The position numbers were made by a program, and so were the translations under genes. DNA of 64,000 nt from the NCBI RefSeq assembly GCF_051131705.1, contig NZ_CP180316.1, forward strand, positions 3,968,001 through 4,032,000, written 5' to 3'. Every line of letters begins with the position of its first letter. Position 1 is the stretch's first letter. This document shows positions 17,660-28,162 of the stretch, in pieces. The notes beneath the pieces were generated by a model that saw nothing but the letters and a program-made list of their open reading frames with translations, made no database searches and had not been told where the DNA came from. Source of the DNA: Arthrobacter_M sp030063245 (lineage in GTDB: Bacteria; Actinomycetota; Actinomycetes; Actinomycetales; Micrococcaceae).

Positions 17660-18844
17660 CTACTTCTTCGTACACTGCCCGGCGGAAACCTGCTGGTCCA
17701 GCCCCGGCGCCGCATGCACCACCGGAGCCAGCTCCGTGAGCGTGAACGCGTAACCGACCTGCGCCGCCGCCGTCGCCCGTGCAAAAACGACGCCCACCAC
17801 TTGGCCGGAGTTGTTCAGCAATGGACCGCCGGAGTTACCGGGCTGCACATCGGCGGCCAACTGGTACACCTCTTCGGCGGCGGGATTCTGCCCATAGATA
17901 TCCGGCACCAGCACGTTGGAGACGGTCTGGACCGTTGCCGGTTCCGAGGTGAACGGACCGCCGTGCGGGTAGCCGGCAAAAGCGGCCCCGTCCCCTGCCT
18001 GCAGCTGGCTGCCCAGCGGCAGCGTGGCCGTCTGCAGCCCGTCGACGGCGATCACCGCCAGATCCTGCTGTGGATCAAAGGACACCACACGGCCTGGAAG
18101 CGAGCCACCGCCGGGAAGCTCCACCACGGGGCGGCTCACCCCGGCCACCACGTGCGCGTTCGTCACCACCCGGCCGGGCGAGACCACAAAGCCCGAGCCC
18201 GTCTGATTCTGACCGCACTGGAACGCCGTCCCGGTGATCTTCAAGATGGACTGCGCGGCCGAATTCAGCGCTGGGGTGTCGGTACTGGTGTTCGGCGGAT
18301 TCATCGGCGTCACCGGGCCGAGCTGATCGAACAGCTGCGGGATGCCCTCGTTCAGCACGATGGAACGCAGCTGCGCCACGGACGATTTCACTGGCGTCGG
18401 CGTGAGTGAATCAATGGTGCCGATGACCTTGGACTGGCCCAGCTGCGTGGAGACGAACGGGATGCCGAGGTTGGAGACACTGAAGGCGAGCACCGAGATC
18501 ATCAGCGCCCCCACGCCCAGGTTCAGCGCCCCGCCGAGCAGCCGGTCCACCGCACGCACCGGGCGGAACTTCACCCGCCGCCCGATCAGCGTGCCCAGCC
18601 GGATTCCCAGCGTATGGCCCAGCACCACGAGCACCAGCACGGCCGCGATCACGGCCACCGTCCGCCAGCCGCTGTCGCCGGCCAGCGAACTCACAAAGGG
18701 AACGGCAAAGAACGCAGCCGCCGCGCCGGCCACAAAGCCGAGGATGCCGCCAAGGCTCACCACGAGTCCCACACGCAGGCCGTAGATAAGCTGACCGATG
18801 AGCCACAGCAGCAACACCAGGTCCAGCACAGTGAATCCGAACAT
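17660..18844 (-). CDS. marP: Membrane-anchored trypsin-like serine protease, MarP type
   Basis: From ATG 18844 the protein has 394 aa, near-identical in layout to M. tuberculosis MarP. Four N-terminal helices of CvpA/colicin-V type (about 5-125) anchor it, and a periplasmic chymotrypsin-like protease follows with His231 ('TNAHV'), Asp261 ('QQDLAVI') and Ser338 ('QPGNSGGP'). Cysteines 210 and 391 sit where MarP has the disulfide that activates it. In mycobacteria MarP supports acid and oxidative stress survival by processing a cell-wall hydrolase. A longer upstream start (18940) is disfavoured because its extra residues are not membrane-like. It is divergent from crp. Confidence 0.92.
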   Translation of the reverse strand: MFGFTVLDLVLLLWLIGQLIYGLRVGLVVSLGGILGFVAGAAAAFFAVPFVSSLAGDSGWRTVAVIAAVLVLVVLGHTLGIRLGTLIGRRVKFRPVRAVDRLLGGALNLGVGALMISVLAFSVSNLGIPFVSTQLGQSKVIGTIDSLTPTPVKSSVAQLRSIVLNEGIPQLFDQLGPVTPMNPPNTSTDTPALNSAAQSILKITGTAFQCGQNQTGSGFVVSPGRVVTNAHVVAGVSRPVVELPGGGSLPGRVVSFDPQQDLAVIAVDGLQTATLPLGSQLQAGDGAAFAGYPHGGPFTSEPATVQTVSNVLVPDIYGQNPAAEEVYQLAADVQPGNSGGPLLNNSGQVVGVVFARATAAAQVGYAFTLTELAPVVHAAPGLDQQVSAGQCTKK

Positions 18845-19250
18845 GCCCGTCCTTGCCCCGGCCACGATCGGGTCCGGACTGCCAAGTTTAGCCTCCCCGA
18901 CCGGGACGAAACCTGAGCGTCTGCCCACTGCCGCCCGCATGGCGGGGAAGGCGGATTCCGTCCCGCCACGGGAGGGACCGCAGGGTCGCAGTGCCGCCGG
19001 GCGGAAAACGCTGCCCGACGGCGGCCAACCACCGCCGCGGTGATGAGCCGGTTCGCAGCCCCTTAGCCGGAAAACACTGCCCGACGACGTCCCGGGCGGC
19101 AGCCGTGGGGGCGACCCCGTCCTGGGAGTCTTTTAGGCGCCCTCCGGCAGCCGCACAACCGGTGCTGATGCCAAGTTGGTCACAAAACGGTGAGAATTCT
19201 GAAACAATTGTCATAACGCCACTATTCGCCCACTTCCAACAGGAGATTTC
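18845..19250. other. 406-bp marP-crp intergenic region
   Basis: Contains divergent promoters by necessity, though I can only point to a TAAACT -10-like box for marP (about 18886-18891, minus strand). A 19-bp direct repeat CGGAAAACRCTGCCCGACG occurs at 19002-19020 and 19068-19086. The first copy is enclosed by GC-rich complementary arms. No convincing gene; the frame at 18888-19214 has no ribosome site or family likeness. Confidence 0.5.
19002..19086. repeat. Pair of 19-bp direct repeats, 66 bp apart
   Basis: CGGAAAACGCTGCCCGACG (19002-19020) and CGGAAAACACTGCCCGACG (19068-19086) differ at one base. The 66-bp offset is close to six helical turns, which would suit two protein sites on one DNA face. 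No regulator is known for it. Confidence 0.6.
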
Positions 19251-19928
19251 ATGGACATCGAGGTACTGCGCAGGGCACCGTTGTTTGCCACGCTTGACGA
19301 CGAGGCATTCCGTCTGTTAACGGACGAGCTGGCTGAGGTGGACCTCTCCCGGGGGGCCTCCGTTTTCCGGGAGGGCGACCAGGGCGACCAGCTGTATTTC
19401 ATCGTTTCCGGCAAGGTCAAGCTGGGCCGGACGTCTCCGGACGGCCGTGAATCGCTGGTGGCCATCCTCGGCCCGGGCGAGCTGTTCGGCGAGATGGCGC
19501 TGTTTGATCCGGCGCCCCGCAGCACGACCGCAACCGCGGTCTCCGAGACGCGGCTGGCCGGGTTGAAGAACGAAAGCCTCAACGCATTGCTGGGCAACCG
19601 CCCCGAAGTTTCCATGCAGCTCCTGCAGGCCCTGGCGCGCCGCCTGCGGCGCACGAACGACAACCTCTCGGATCTGGTCTTTTCCGACGTTCCCGGCCGC
19701 GTGGCCAAGGCGCTGCTGGATCTGGCGGACCGGTTTGGACGCCCCGCCACGGACGGTGTGTTGGTGGCCCATGAACTCACGCAGGAGGAGCTGGCCCAGT
19801 TGGTCGGAGCGTCGCGTGAGACCGTCAATAAGGCTCTGGCCGAATTTGTTCAACGTGGCTGGCTGCGCCTCGAGGCCCGCGCCGTCGTCATTCTTGACAT
19901 CAACCGTCTGCGCCAGCGCTCGCGTTAG
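19251..19928 (+). CDS. crp: Crp/Fnr-family transcriptional regulator (GlxR-like)
   Basis: 225 aa, typical length. A cyclic-nucleotide-binding beta roll ('FREGDQGDQLYFIVSGKVKLG', then 'LGPGELFGEMALFDPAPRSTTATA', about 40-100) contains the phosphate-binding cassette 'FGEMALFDPAPRSTTA'. A dimerisation helix and a C-terminal winged helix 'LTQEELAQLVGASRETVNKAL' (about 178-200) follow. It is the global cAMP-responsive regulator of actinobacterial carbon metabolism; acs at 6366 is a plausible target. RBS AGGAG is 6 nt before the ATG. Gene position next to marP matches mycobacteria. Confidence 0.95.
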   Translation: MDIEVLRRAPLFATLDDEAFRLLTDELAEVDLSRGASVFREGDQGDQLYFIVSGKVKLGRTSPDGRESLVAILGPGELFGEMALFDPAPRSTTATAVSETRLAGLKNESLNALLGNRPEVSMQLLQALARRLRRTNDNLSDLVFSDVPGRVAKALLDLADRFGRPATDGVLVAHELTQEELAQLVGASRETVNKALAEFVQRGWLRLEARAVVILDINRLRQRSR

Positions 19929-20019
19929 CCGCTGGCCTCTTGCCAGCCAGTACGACGGCGGCGCCCGGGTCGCCGCTGCGGCTGCCACGGCGGTACCCGC
20001 TGAGAGGCGCACCAATTAT

Positions 20020-20054
20020 GGACGGGCACCCCTGCTGAAGCGCGGTGCCCGTCC
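20020..20054. terminator. Bidirectional terminator between crp and Nudix gene
   Basis: Perfect 11-bp stem GGACGGGCACC / GGTGCCCGTCC (20020-20030, 20044-20054) with a 13-nt loop, placed between convergent genes. No T-run on either side. Confidence 0.65.
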
Positions 20055-20092
20055 GTATCTGCTGCCAATCCGGGCGGATGCCCGGTAGCCCG

Positions 20093-21016
20093 TCAGCGTT
20101 CCCGGCTGACTGCCCCCTCGGAGACCGGTGCCGAGGCAACCTCCAGCCAGAACTCCCCGTCCTTCTCGACCAGGCGCGGCTGGTAGGCCACCGCGGAACG
20201 CTTATGGTTCAAATAGGCAATGCAGCCGCGCGCGGACGCAATCTTTTCCAAAATGATTTCGCAACCGGGTACCGTCAGCTCGGACAGGGTGAGGCCCACC
20301 GTATCGGGTTGCCCGATTTCGTCCCCCAAGGACACCCCTTCACGGCCGGAGACCAGCTTCGCGGCGCTGGCCCAGCGTGCCCAGACACCCCTGCTGGAGA
20401 GCAGCGACGGGGTCTGGTTCACCGGCGCGGCGGCGGCGAAATACCGGGTATCAAACCGGCGATGGGCGAAGTCCGGACTGAGCCAGTTCACCAGCGGCTT
20501 GAGCAGATCGGTGCGCAGGCCCAGTCCGCGCTTTGCCAGCATCTCCGGGAAGGTCTTGTCCTGATCCGCGATCGCCTCCCGGGCGGCCATCCACTCCGCC
20601 CCTTGGGTTCCTTCCACCAGCGAGGACGCATCCCGGCCCGCGAGCAGTATGCCGGTCTCCTCGAAGGTCTCGCGGATGGCGGCCACCACGTGGCGGCGGG
20701 CCAGCGATTCGTCGGCCATTCCCATGCTCCTGGCCCACGTCGCCGGCGACGGGCCCACCCAGTCCATCGCGTCGTCGTCGTGCGCCTCAATACTGCCACC
20801 GGGGAACGACACCCGGCCCAGCGGTGAGACCCCATTGCGGTACCCCAGATACGTCTGCAACCCGTCCGGACCGTCCTTGAGCAGAACCACCGACGACGCA
20901 GACCGCGGCTTACTCGGGGTGCGTTCGCCGAACTCCACCCACGTCCGGGCCGCCGCCAGCTGATCGGGGAGCAGCCGGAACGTCCGCGTCCCCGCGGGTC
21001 TACTGGAACTGAGCAA
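20093..21016 (-). CDS. Nudix hydrolase family protein
   Basis: 307 aa. The Nudix box is split by a long insertion: 'RVSFPGGSIEAHDDDAMDW' then 'AIRETFEETGILLAG' (about residues 65-130), as in the Nudt19-like group that acts on CoA derivatives. The only start compatible with the whole domain is TTG at 21016, which overlaps the RidA 3' end by 17 bp, so translation is probably coupled to RidA. A basic, Ser/Ala/Pro-containing first 40 residues is typical. The reaction is inferred only at family level. It is convergent with crp across a strong hairpin. Confidence 0.75.
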   Translation of the reverse strand: MLSSSRPAGTRTFRLLPDQLAAARTWVEFGERTPSKPRSASSVVLLKDGPDGLQTYLGYRNGVSPLGRVSFPGGSIEAHDDDAMDWVGPSPATWARSMGMADESLARRHVVAAIRETFEETGILLAGRDASSLVEGTQGAEWMAAREAIADQDKTFPEMLAKRGLGLRTDLLKPLVNWLSPDFAHRRFDTRYFAAAAPVNQTPSLLSSRGVWARWASAAKLVSGREGVSLGDEIGQPDTVGLTLSELTVPGCEIILEKIASARGCIAYLNHKRSAVAYQPRLVEKDGEFWLEVASAPVSEGAVSRER

Positions 21017-21512
21017 TCAGCTCAACCTCGACGGGTGAATCAAGCGGCAGCACAGCCACGCCCACCGCGGACCGTGCGTGCACGCCGGCCTCGCCGAAAA
21101 CCTGGCCCAGCAGCTCGGACGCGCCGTTGATAACACCGGGCTGTCCGGTGAAGGCAGGGTCAGACGAGACGAAACCGACCACCTTCACGATGCGGGTGAT
21201 CCGGTCCAGATCGCCGATCGCGTTCTTGACCGCGGCCAGCGCATTCACGGCGCACACGGCGGCCAGCGATTTCGCTTCCGCGGCGGACACGCCGGCGGAA
21301 CCGACCTTGCCGGTGACTGTGAGTTTGCCGTCAATAAAGGGCAGCTGCCCGGACGTGTAAACGTGGTCGCCGGACACCACGGCAGGTACGTAGGCGGCAA
21401 CCGGGGCAGCGACGTCGGGCAGGGTCAGTCCGAGCTCCCGCAGGCGGGCTTCAACGGCCGACGACGCCGGGGCGGCTTCGCGCGTCTGAGCTGCGTTTTC
21501 GTTCTCCGTCAC
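21000..21512 (-). CDS. RidA/YjgF-family protein
   Basis: 170 aa, GTG start at 21512, 2 bp after the stop of the DUF4177-like gene. RidA proteins deaminate reactive enamine/imine intermediates of amino-acid metabolism. The fold is recognised by 'DHVYTSGQLPFIDGKL' and 'VVGFVSSDPAFTGQPGVINGASELLGQVFG'. The C-terminal strand 'HARSAVGVAVLPLDSPVEVELIAQF' lacks the substrate-binding arginine pattern 'R.....LP....VEIE' only partly: one Arg (in 'HARSAVG') is kept. It corresponds by position to Rv3678c in M. tuberculosis. Confidence 0.88.
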   Translation of the reverse strand: MTENENAAQTREAAPASSAVEARLRELGLTLPDVAAPVAAYVPAVVSGDHVYTSGQLPFIDGKLTVTGKVGSAGVSAAEAKSLAAVCAVNALAAVKNAIGDLDRITRIVKVVGFVSSDPAFTGQPGVINGASELLGQVFGEAGVHARSAVGVAVLPLDSPVEVELIAQFQ

Positions 21513-21514
21513 GG

Positions 21515-21670
21515 CTACTGCTTCTCCCTCTTAAGGTAAGCGACCAGACCCTTGCCGTCCGGTCCGGCGATGACCTGCACAAGCTCCCAGCCGTCATCGC
21601 CCCACTGGTCAAGAATCTGCTTCGTGGCGTGGATGATGAGCGGAATCGTGGCGTACTCCCATTTGGTCAT
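21515..21670 (-). CDS. Small DUF4177-like protein
   Basis: 51 aa beginning MTKWEYATIP and ending YLKREKQ. The 'KWEYATIPL...QILDQWGDDGWELVQV' pattern matches the short DUF4177 family of unknown function (assignment from memory). It begins the operon DUF4177-RidA-Nudix and lies back-to-back with ponA; only 36 bp separate the two starts, so promoters must overlap. Confidence 0.82.
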   Translation of the reverse strand: MTKWEYATIPLIIHATKQILDQWGDDGWELVQVIAGPDGKGLVAYLKREKQ

Positions 21671-21694
21671 GAGCTAAAGCGTAGCCCTTACCGG

Positions 21695-21706
21695 TAAACT
21701 GGGAAA
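21695..21706 (+). promoter_or_regulatory. -10 box of a leaderless ponA transcript
   Basis: TAAACT at 21695-21700 is followed by six bases and then the ATG at 21707. No Shine-Dalgarno is present. This TANNNT-N6-start arrangement recurs at purD, purF, asparaginase and the 56843 gene. Confidence 0.6.
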
Positions 21707-23893
21707 ATGGCAGCATTGAAGAACCCTCTTTTCGACACGGCGACGACCCTGGGCAAGATCCTGGGGTTCCTTGCTGTCAGCGGTATTTGCGGTGTCCTGG
21801 TCGCTGGCCTGATGGTTCCCGCGGTGGCGGTGACGGGAACAACTGCCAGCAACTCCATCAGTTACTTCGATGATCTGCCCAGCGAGCTGAAGATCGACGC
21901 TCCCTCGCAGTCCACCAAGGTCCTCGCCAATGACGGCTCGGTCATCGCCACGTTCTACGACCAGAACCGCGTGCAGGTCGGGCTCGATGCCATGTCCCCC
22001 TTTATCAAGGAGGGTGTCATTGCCATTGAGGACTCCCGCTTCTACGAGCACGGCGGCATCGACAGCACCGGTATTCTCCGTGCACTGGTCGCCACTGCGC
22101 AGGGCGGCCGGCAGGGCGCTTCCACGCTGACACAGCAGTACGTCAACAACGTCATCATCGCCACGCAGGAGGCCAACGGGCAGTCGGACCAGATCAAGTT
22201 CGGAGCCGACAAGACCATCGGCGACAAAGTCCGCGAGATGAAGCTGTCCATCGCCCTGGAGAAGAAGTATTCCAAGGACGATATCCTCAAGGGTTACCTC
22301 AACATCGTCTACTTCGCCAACGGCGCCTACGGCATCGAGGCGGCTGCGAACCTGTACTTCGGCGTCTCCGCGAAAGATCTGACGCTGCCGGAGGCCGCCA
22401 TGCTGGCCGGCGTCGTCAACAGTCCTACGTACTACGATCCGGTCAAGGAGCCGGACCATGCACTGGCCCGGCGCAACCTGGTTTTGGACAAGCTGCTGCA
22501 GACTGGAAAGATCAGCCAGGCCGATCACGACGCCGCCGTCGCCAGCCCGATTGCGTTGAACCTGCAGCCCAGCAAACAGGGCTGCATCTCCGCCGCGTCG
22601 GCGCCGTACTTCTGCGATTACGTCCGGCACACGATTTTGAACAACTCGGCCTACGGGAGCACACCCGAGGAGCGCCAGAAGTTCCTGGACCGCGGGGGTC
22701 TGACCATCCAGACGACCCTGGACCCGCGGCTGCAGACTGCGGCGCAGAATCAGGTCAATGACACCCAGCCTGCCGATGACCCGAATCAGAAGGGAACCTC
22801 GCTGACCACGGTGGAGCCCGGGACCGGCAAGATCCTCTCCATGGCCCAGAACACCATCTATTCCAATGTCGAAGCGCTCGGCAATACGAACCTGAACTTC
22901 AATGTGGACCAGGGCGACGGCGGCGGCGCCGGGTTCCAGCCCGGGTCAACCATGAAGACGGTTACGTTTGCCGAATGGCTCAACGAGGGCCACTCGATGA
23001 ATGAGACGGTTGACGCGAGCCGCAGACTTTACCCGGGCAATTTCCCTTGGAAAGCGACCTGTGTGCCGGACCAGCACTACTTCGGCGCCTATGATCCGTC
23101 CGAGCCCGGCAGCTTCCTGCTGCCCAACGATGAACCGGGCTACTACTCGCCGATGACGGTGCTGAACGGCATCACGAAGTCCATCAACACCGCAACCTTT
23201 GCCTCGGCTGCCAAGCTGGATCTGTGCGGCCTCAACAGCATGGGTACGGCGATGGGCCTCCACGATGCCGGCAACGGAACGGCGCTGGACTGGACCAGCA
23301 CCATCTCGAGCCTGATTGGTGGCGGAAAGAACGTCTCGCCCCTGACGATGGCCAACGGCTTCGCCACCTTTGCCAGCGGCGGCGTGTACTGCAACCCCAC
23401 GGCCATCACCTCCATCACGGATTACCAGAACAAGACGTACCCCGTCCCGGGCGCGGACTGCAAGCAGACCATCAAACCCGAGGTCGCGGCGGGCGTGAAC
23501 TACGCGCTGCAGGATGTGGTCACCAAGGGCTCCGCCTACGGGCTGGGCATCGGCACGCCAGCAGCAGCCAAGACCGGCACCACCGACGGCTCCGAGCAGA
23601 CCTGGGTTATCGGCTACACGCCGAAGCTGGCGACGGCGTCCTGGTGGGGCTATTGGAAGGAAGGCGCCACCCGGTACGCGACGGACTACACCTACAAAGG
23701 CAAGTTCTACCCGCAGGTTGACGGTGCCTACATTGCCGGGCCGCAGTGGCAGAACTATATGAAACAAGCGGTCCAGTTCTACCCGGGCGGTACCTTCGTG
23801 GCGCCACCAACGAACCTGTTGGCTCCCCCATCCAACGGGAGGTCCACGCCACCGTCCAGCAGTCCTCCCGCCACCACGGCTCCAAAGCAGTAG
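21707..23893 (+). CDS. ponA: Class A penicillin-binding protein (transglycosylase/transpeptidase)
   Basis: 728 aa bifunctional peptidoglycan synthase. One N-terminal membrane helix (about 18-40) precedes the GT51 transglycosylase with 'AIEDSRFYEHGGID' (catalytic Glu near 107) and 'QGASTLTQQYVNN'. The transpeptidase has SxxK as 'GSTMK' (near 413-417), SxN as 'KSINTA' (near 491) and 'KTGTT' (near 622). A Pro/Ser/Thr-rich tail ends the protein. It probably acts at the outer face of the membrane in cell-wall growth. It corresponds by position to ponA2/Rv3682, but I see no PASTA domain. The metallophosphoesterase gene follows 5 bp downstream. Confidence 0.95.
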   Translation: MAALKNPLFDTATTLGKILGFLAVSGICGVLVAGLMVPAVAVTGTTASNSISYFDDLPSELKIDAPSQSTKVLANDGSVIATFYDQNRVQVGLDAMSPFIKEGVIAIEDSRFYEHGGIDSTGILRALVATAQGGRQGASTLTQQYVNNVIIATQEANGQSDQIKFGADKTIGDKVREMKLSIALEKKYSKDDILKGYLNIVYFANGAYGIEAAANLYFGVSAKDLTLPEAAMLAGVVNSPTYYDPVKEPDHALARRNLVLDKLLQTGKISQADHDAAVASPIALNLQPSKQGCISAASAPYFCDYVRHTILNNSAYGSTPEERQKFLDRGGLTIQTTLDPRLQTAAQNQVNDTQPADDPNQKGTSLTTVEPGTGKILSMAQNTIYSNVEALGNTNLNFNVDQGDGGGAGFQPGSTMKTVTFAEWLNEGHSMNETVDASRRLYPGNFPWKATCVPDQHYFGAYDPSEPGSFLLPNDEPGYYSPMTVLNGITKSINTATFASAAKLDLCGLNSMGTAMGLHDAGNGTALDWTSTISSLIGGGKNVSPLTMANGFATFASGGVYCNPTAITSITDYQNKTYPVPGADCKQTIKPEVAAGVNYALQDVVTKGSAYGLGIGTPAAAKTGTTDGSEQTWVIGYTPKLATASWWGYWKEGATRYATDYTYKGKFYPQVDGAYIAGPQWQNYMKQAVQFYPGGTFVAPPTNLLAPPSNGRSTPPSSSPPATTAPKQ

Positions 23894-23898
23894 CCGGC

Positions 23899-24846
23899 AT
23901 GGCTGAAACATCCGCACACCGGCCCAACGGCTGGTTGGCCGCCCTTGCCGTGACGGCGGGGACGGCTGCCGCCTGCACCGCCTATGGAGCGCTGGTGGAA
24001 CGCAACTGGTTTGAGCTGCGCCGAGAGACCGTACCCTGCCTGCCTGCCGGGTCCGGCCCGTTCACGGTACTGCACCTGTCCGACATCCATCTCAGCCCCG
24101 GACAGGGCAAGAAGACACGCTGGCTACAGAGTCTTGTTGAACTCAGCCCGGATCTGGTGGTGAACACCGGCGACAATCTCAGCCATGTCAACGCCATCCC
24201 GCCGCTATTGGAGGCACTGGGCCCGCTGATGGAGTTTCCCGGGGTCTTCGTTCCGGGATCCAATGACTACTTCGCCCCGATGCTGAAGAACCCGCTGTCG
24301 TATCTGACTGGTCCGTCCAAGCTGGCCGAAGGGAAAATTGCCAAACGCCAGCCCAAGAGGCTGGACACCGAAGGCCTGCACGCTGGCTTCGGCATGGCAG
24401 GGTGGATCAATCTGACCAACCGCCACCAGTCGATGGGACTCCGCGGGGTCCGCTTTGAGTTCACGGGCGTCGATGATCCGCATCTGAACCGGGAACGCTT
24501 TGCCGGCTGGCCCGCCGGATCGGGGCAAAACGCTTCCCCGCACGTGCGGATTGCGGTGGCGCACGCCCCGTACCAGCGCGTGCTCGACCGCTTCACGGAG
24601 GACGGCGCCGATCTGATCCTGGCTGGACACACACACGGCGGGCAGGTGTGCATCCCCGGTTACGGAGCGCTGGTCAGCAACTGCGATCTGCCCACCTGGC
24701 GGGCCAAGGGCCTCAACGATTGGGAACACAACGGCCGGACGACGCCGGTCAACGTCTCGGGCGGCATCGGTACCTCCAGCACCGCGCCCATCCGGTTCGC
24801 CTGCCGACCCGAAGCGGTCCTGCTCACGCTCACCGCCCGGGCCTAA
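23899..24846 (+). CDS. Membrane-anchored metallophosphoesterase
   Basis: 315 aa from ATG 23899. A hydrophobic N-terminal helix (about 10-28) is followed by a calcineurin-like phosphoesterase with all metal ligands: 'LHLSDIHLSPG', 'VNTGDNLSH', 'PGSNDYF', 'VAHAPYQ' and 'LAGHTHGGQ'. The natural substrate is unknown; related YkuE-like proteins act on cell-envelope phospholipid or undecaprenyl compounds. The gene is 5 bp behind ponA, as in mycobacteria (Rv3683), which suggests an envelope role. An in-frame start at 23746 lies inside ponA and is not used. Confidence 0.9.
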   Translation: MAETSAHRPNGWLAALAVTAGTAAACTAYGALVERNWFELRRETVPCLPAGSGPFTVLHLSDIHLSPGQGKKTRWLQSLVELSPDLVVNTGDNLSHVNAIPPLLEALGPLMEFPGVFVPGSNDYFAPMLKNPLSYLTGPSKLAEGKIAKRQPKRLDTEGLHAGFGMAGWINLTNRHQSMGLRGVRFEFTGVDDPHLNRERFAGWPAGSGQNASPHVRIAVAHAPYQRVLDRFTEDGADLILAGHTHGGQVCIPGYGALVSNCDLPTWRAKGLNDWEHNGRTTPVNVSGGIGTSSTAPIRFACRPEAVLLTLTARA

Positions 24847-25005
24847 TTCGTCGCTGCATGGCGGGCTATGGAGGGTAGACTGCCCGCCATCTGGCTGTGC
24901 GCCGGCCGTCTTAGTCCCGCTTCCCCTCCCGTCCGCTCCGCTCCCCCAACTGGGTCGCAACCCCCCTTCCCCTCCCGTCCCCCAACTAGGTCGCAGTTGC
25001 GGCAC

Positions 25006-26976
<1,971 letters not shown>

Positions 26977-26978
26977 AG

Positions 26979-27626
26979 TCATACTCCTTGTGTTTGGGTG
27001 CGGTGATTCATGCGGTACTGCCATGAACGGGAGAACGGCGTGCTTTGGGGTGTGCAACGGGGGACGGGCTCGGCGATGCCTGTTTGGCGCAGTCGCACGG
27101 TCATCGCAGCTTCGGATACTTGAAAGTGTGCTGCGAGATCAGCCGTTCGCTGCATGCCACCGTAGTAGGCACGCTTGAGAAGCTTTTTCGGAACGAGCAG
27201 GCATCCGGCGAAGTAGTCAGCCGCTTGCTCGGCCTGTTCAGCAGGAGATGCGTCACGACTTCCGATATACAAAGCGTCGGCACGATTGTGGTCGATGATG
27301 TGCTTGTACTCGTGGGCAAGCGTGAAACGCTGACGGTTGTAATTCTCGTGCTTGTTGAGCTGGATGATCCAGTTGCTTCCGTTCCAGAAGCTGGCCCCTG
27401 AGACCGGAGCGTCGATCATCTCGATTTCAACCTTGGGCAGGTCGGCGATGAATTCAACTGGCACTGGACCGTCCTCGATGCCGTGGAGCGCCAAGAGTCG
27501 GATGGCTTGGTGCTCGGCCACCTGCCTTGCCTCAGAGTGGGAACGAACCTCTCGGTTCGGGATGAGCGCGCGGAGAGTAGCCAGAACGCTCCGTTCGATA
27601 TATGTGGTGATATGTTCGTTGGTCAT
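26979..27626 (-). CDS. ImmA/IrrE-family metallopeptidase
   Basis: 215 aa. The zinc site 'HEYKH' (105-109) with a downstream 'EQAADYFAGCLLVP' helix marks the ImmA/IrrE (DUF955) family, which cleaves cognate XRE repressors after DNA damage or signals. A C-terminal helix-turn-helix-like part ('RTADLAAHFQVSEAAMTVRLRQTGI') follows. It lies between the XRE gene and the recombinase; its stop overlaps ATG 26982. The arrangement matches ImmR-ImmA-type control of integrative elements (known for ICEBs1), so it is the likely inducer of excision and transfer. RBS AAGGAG precedes the ATG. Confidence 0.9.
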   Translation of the reverse strand: MTNEHITTYIERSVLATLRALIPNREVRSHSEARQVAEHQAIRLLALHGIEDGPVPVEFIADLPKVEIEMIDAPVSGASFWNGSNWIIQLNKHENYNRQRFTLAHEYKHIIDHNRADALYIGSRDASPAEQAEQAADYFAGCLLVPKKLLKRAYYGGMQRTADLAAHFQVSEAAMTVRLRQTGIAEPVPRCTPQSTPFSRSWQYRMNHRTQTQGV

Positions 27627-27656
27627 GGCTTTCTCCTTTCTCTGAGAAGTAGTTGG

Positions 27657-28040
27657 TTATTCGTCCTCGCCGGGTGCGGGCCCGGTATTTATATTGATGC
27701 CGTGCCGGGCGGCTACATCGCGAAAATGCTCTTCAATCTCACGGACTGCGCTGTCCGGCATGCCTTTGAATTTCGTGCGTAGGTACGGATTGAGCGTTGG
27801 TAGGTCGGAGCCGCGCAGCATGCTCGATTCGGCCAGGATGTCGGTCAGTGGAAGCTGGAGAACGTCGGCGATGGCGCGAAGATTGTCCATGCGGGGATTG
27901 GCAATCTGTCCCAGCTCTAGCCGGGTGATCGTTCCCTTCGCGACCCCTGCTTGCCGGGCGACTTCGCTCGCGGAAAGACCCAGCCTCTGCCGCTGCTTCC
28001 GGATTGTTTCGGCTAAGCCTTGAATGTCTTTTTTCTGCAT
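27657..28040 (-). CDS. XRE-family repressor of the element
   Basis: 127 aa from ATG 28040 (GGAG 9 nt upstream; a TTG at 28055 is less likely). The helix-turn-helix is at about 20-45: 'LGLSASEVARQAGVAKGTITRLELG'-type spacing with conserved Ala, Val, Gly. The C-terminal half is a short regulatory domain ending acidic. It precedes immA by 30 bp. It is expected to bind the CGTTCAA-type palindrome over its own promoter (28080-28097) and the two at the transfer operon (33487-33541). Confidence 0.9.
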   Translation of the reverse strand: MQKKDIQGLAETIRKQRQRLGLSASEVARQAGVAKGTITRLELGQIANPRMDNLRAIADVLQLPLTDILAESSMLRGSDLPTLNPYLRTKFKGMPDSAVREIEEHFRDVAARHGININTGPAPGEDE

Positions 28041-28066
28041 TTGTTCTGTCTCCAATTTCTGTTTGT

Positions 28067-28097
28067 ATTATGAATCGATCGTTCAATTCCTTCAACG
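28067..28097 (-). promoter_or_regulatory. XRE promoter with overlapping operator
   Basis: On the minus strand TTGAAG (28095-28090), 17 bp, CATAAT (28072-28067). The 18-bp near-palindrome CGTTGAAGGAATTGAACG (28097-28080) covers the -35. It matches the consensus CGTTCAA-N4-TTGAACG of the two sites near 33500 with one changed base, which supports autoregulation. Confidence 0.65.
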
Positions 28098-28162
28098 ATT
28101 TAAGCGAATTCCACAACAGAAATTTCGTCAAGGCAGGAAGGCCTTCCTAATATTCCGGAAGG

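Noticed and set aside
19180..19200. TCACAAAACGGTGA as a Crp autoregulatory site
   Set aside because: The half-sites are in the reverse order to TGTGA-N6-TCACA, so it does not fit the consensus.
18888..19214. A 108-aa minus-strand gene between marP and crp
   Set aside because: No ribosome site, overlaps the marP promoter side, composition is that of GC-rich noncoding DNA.
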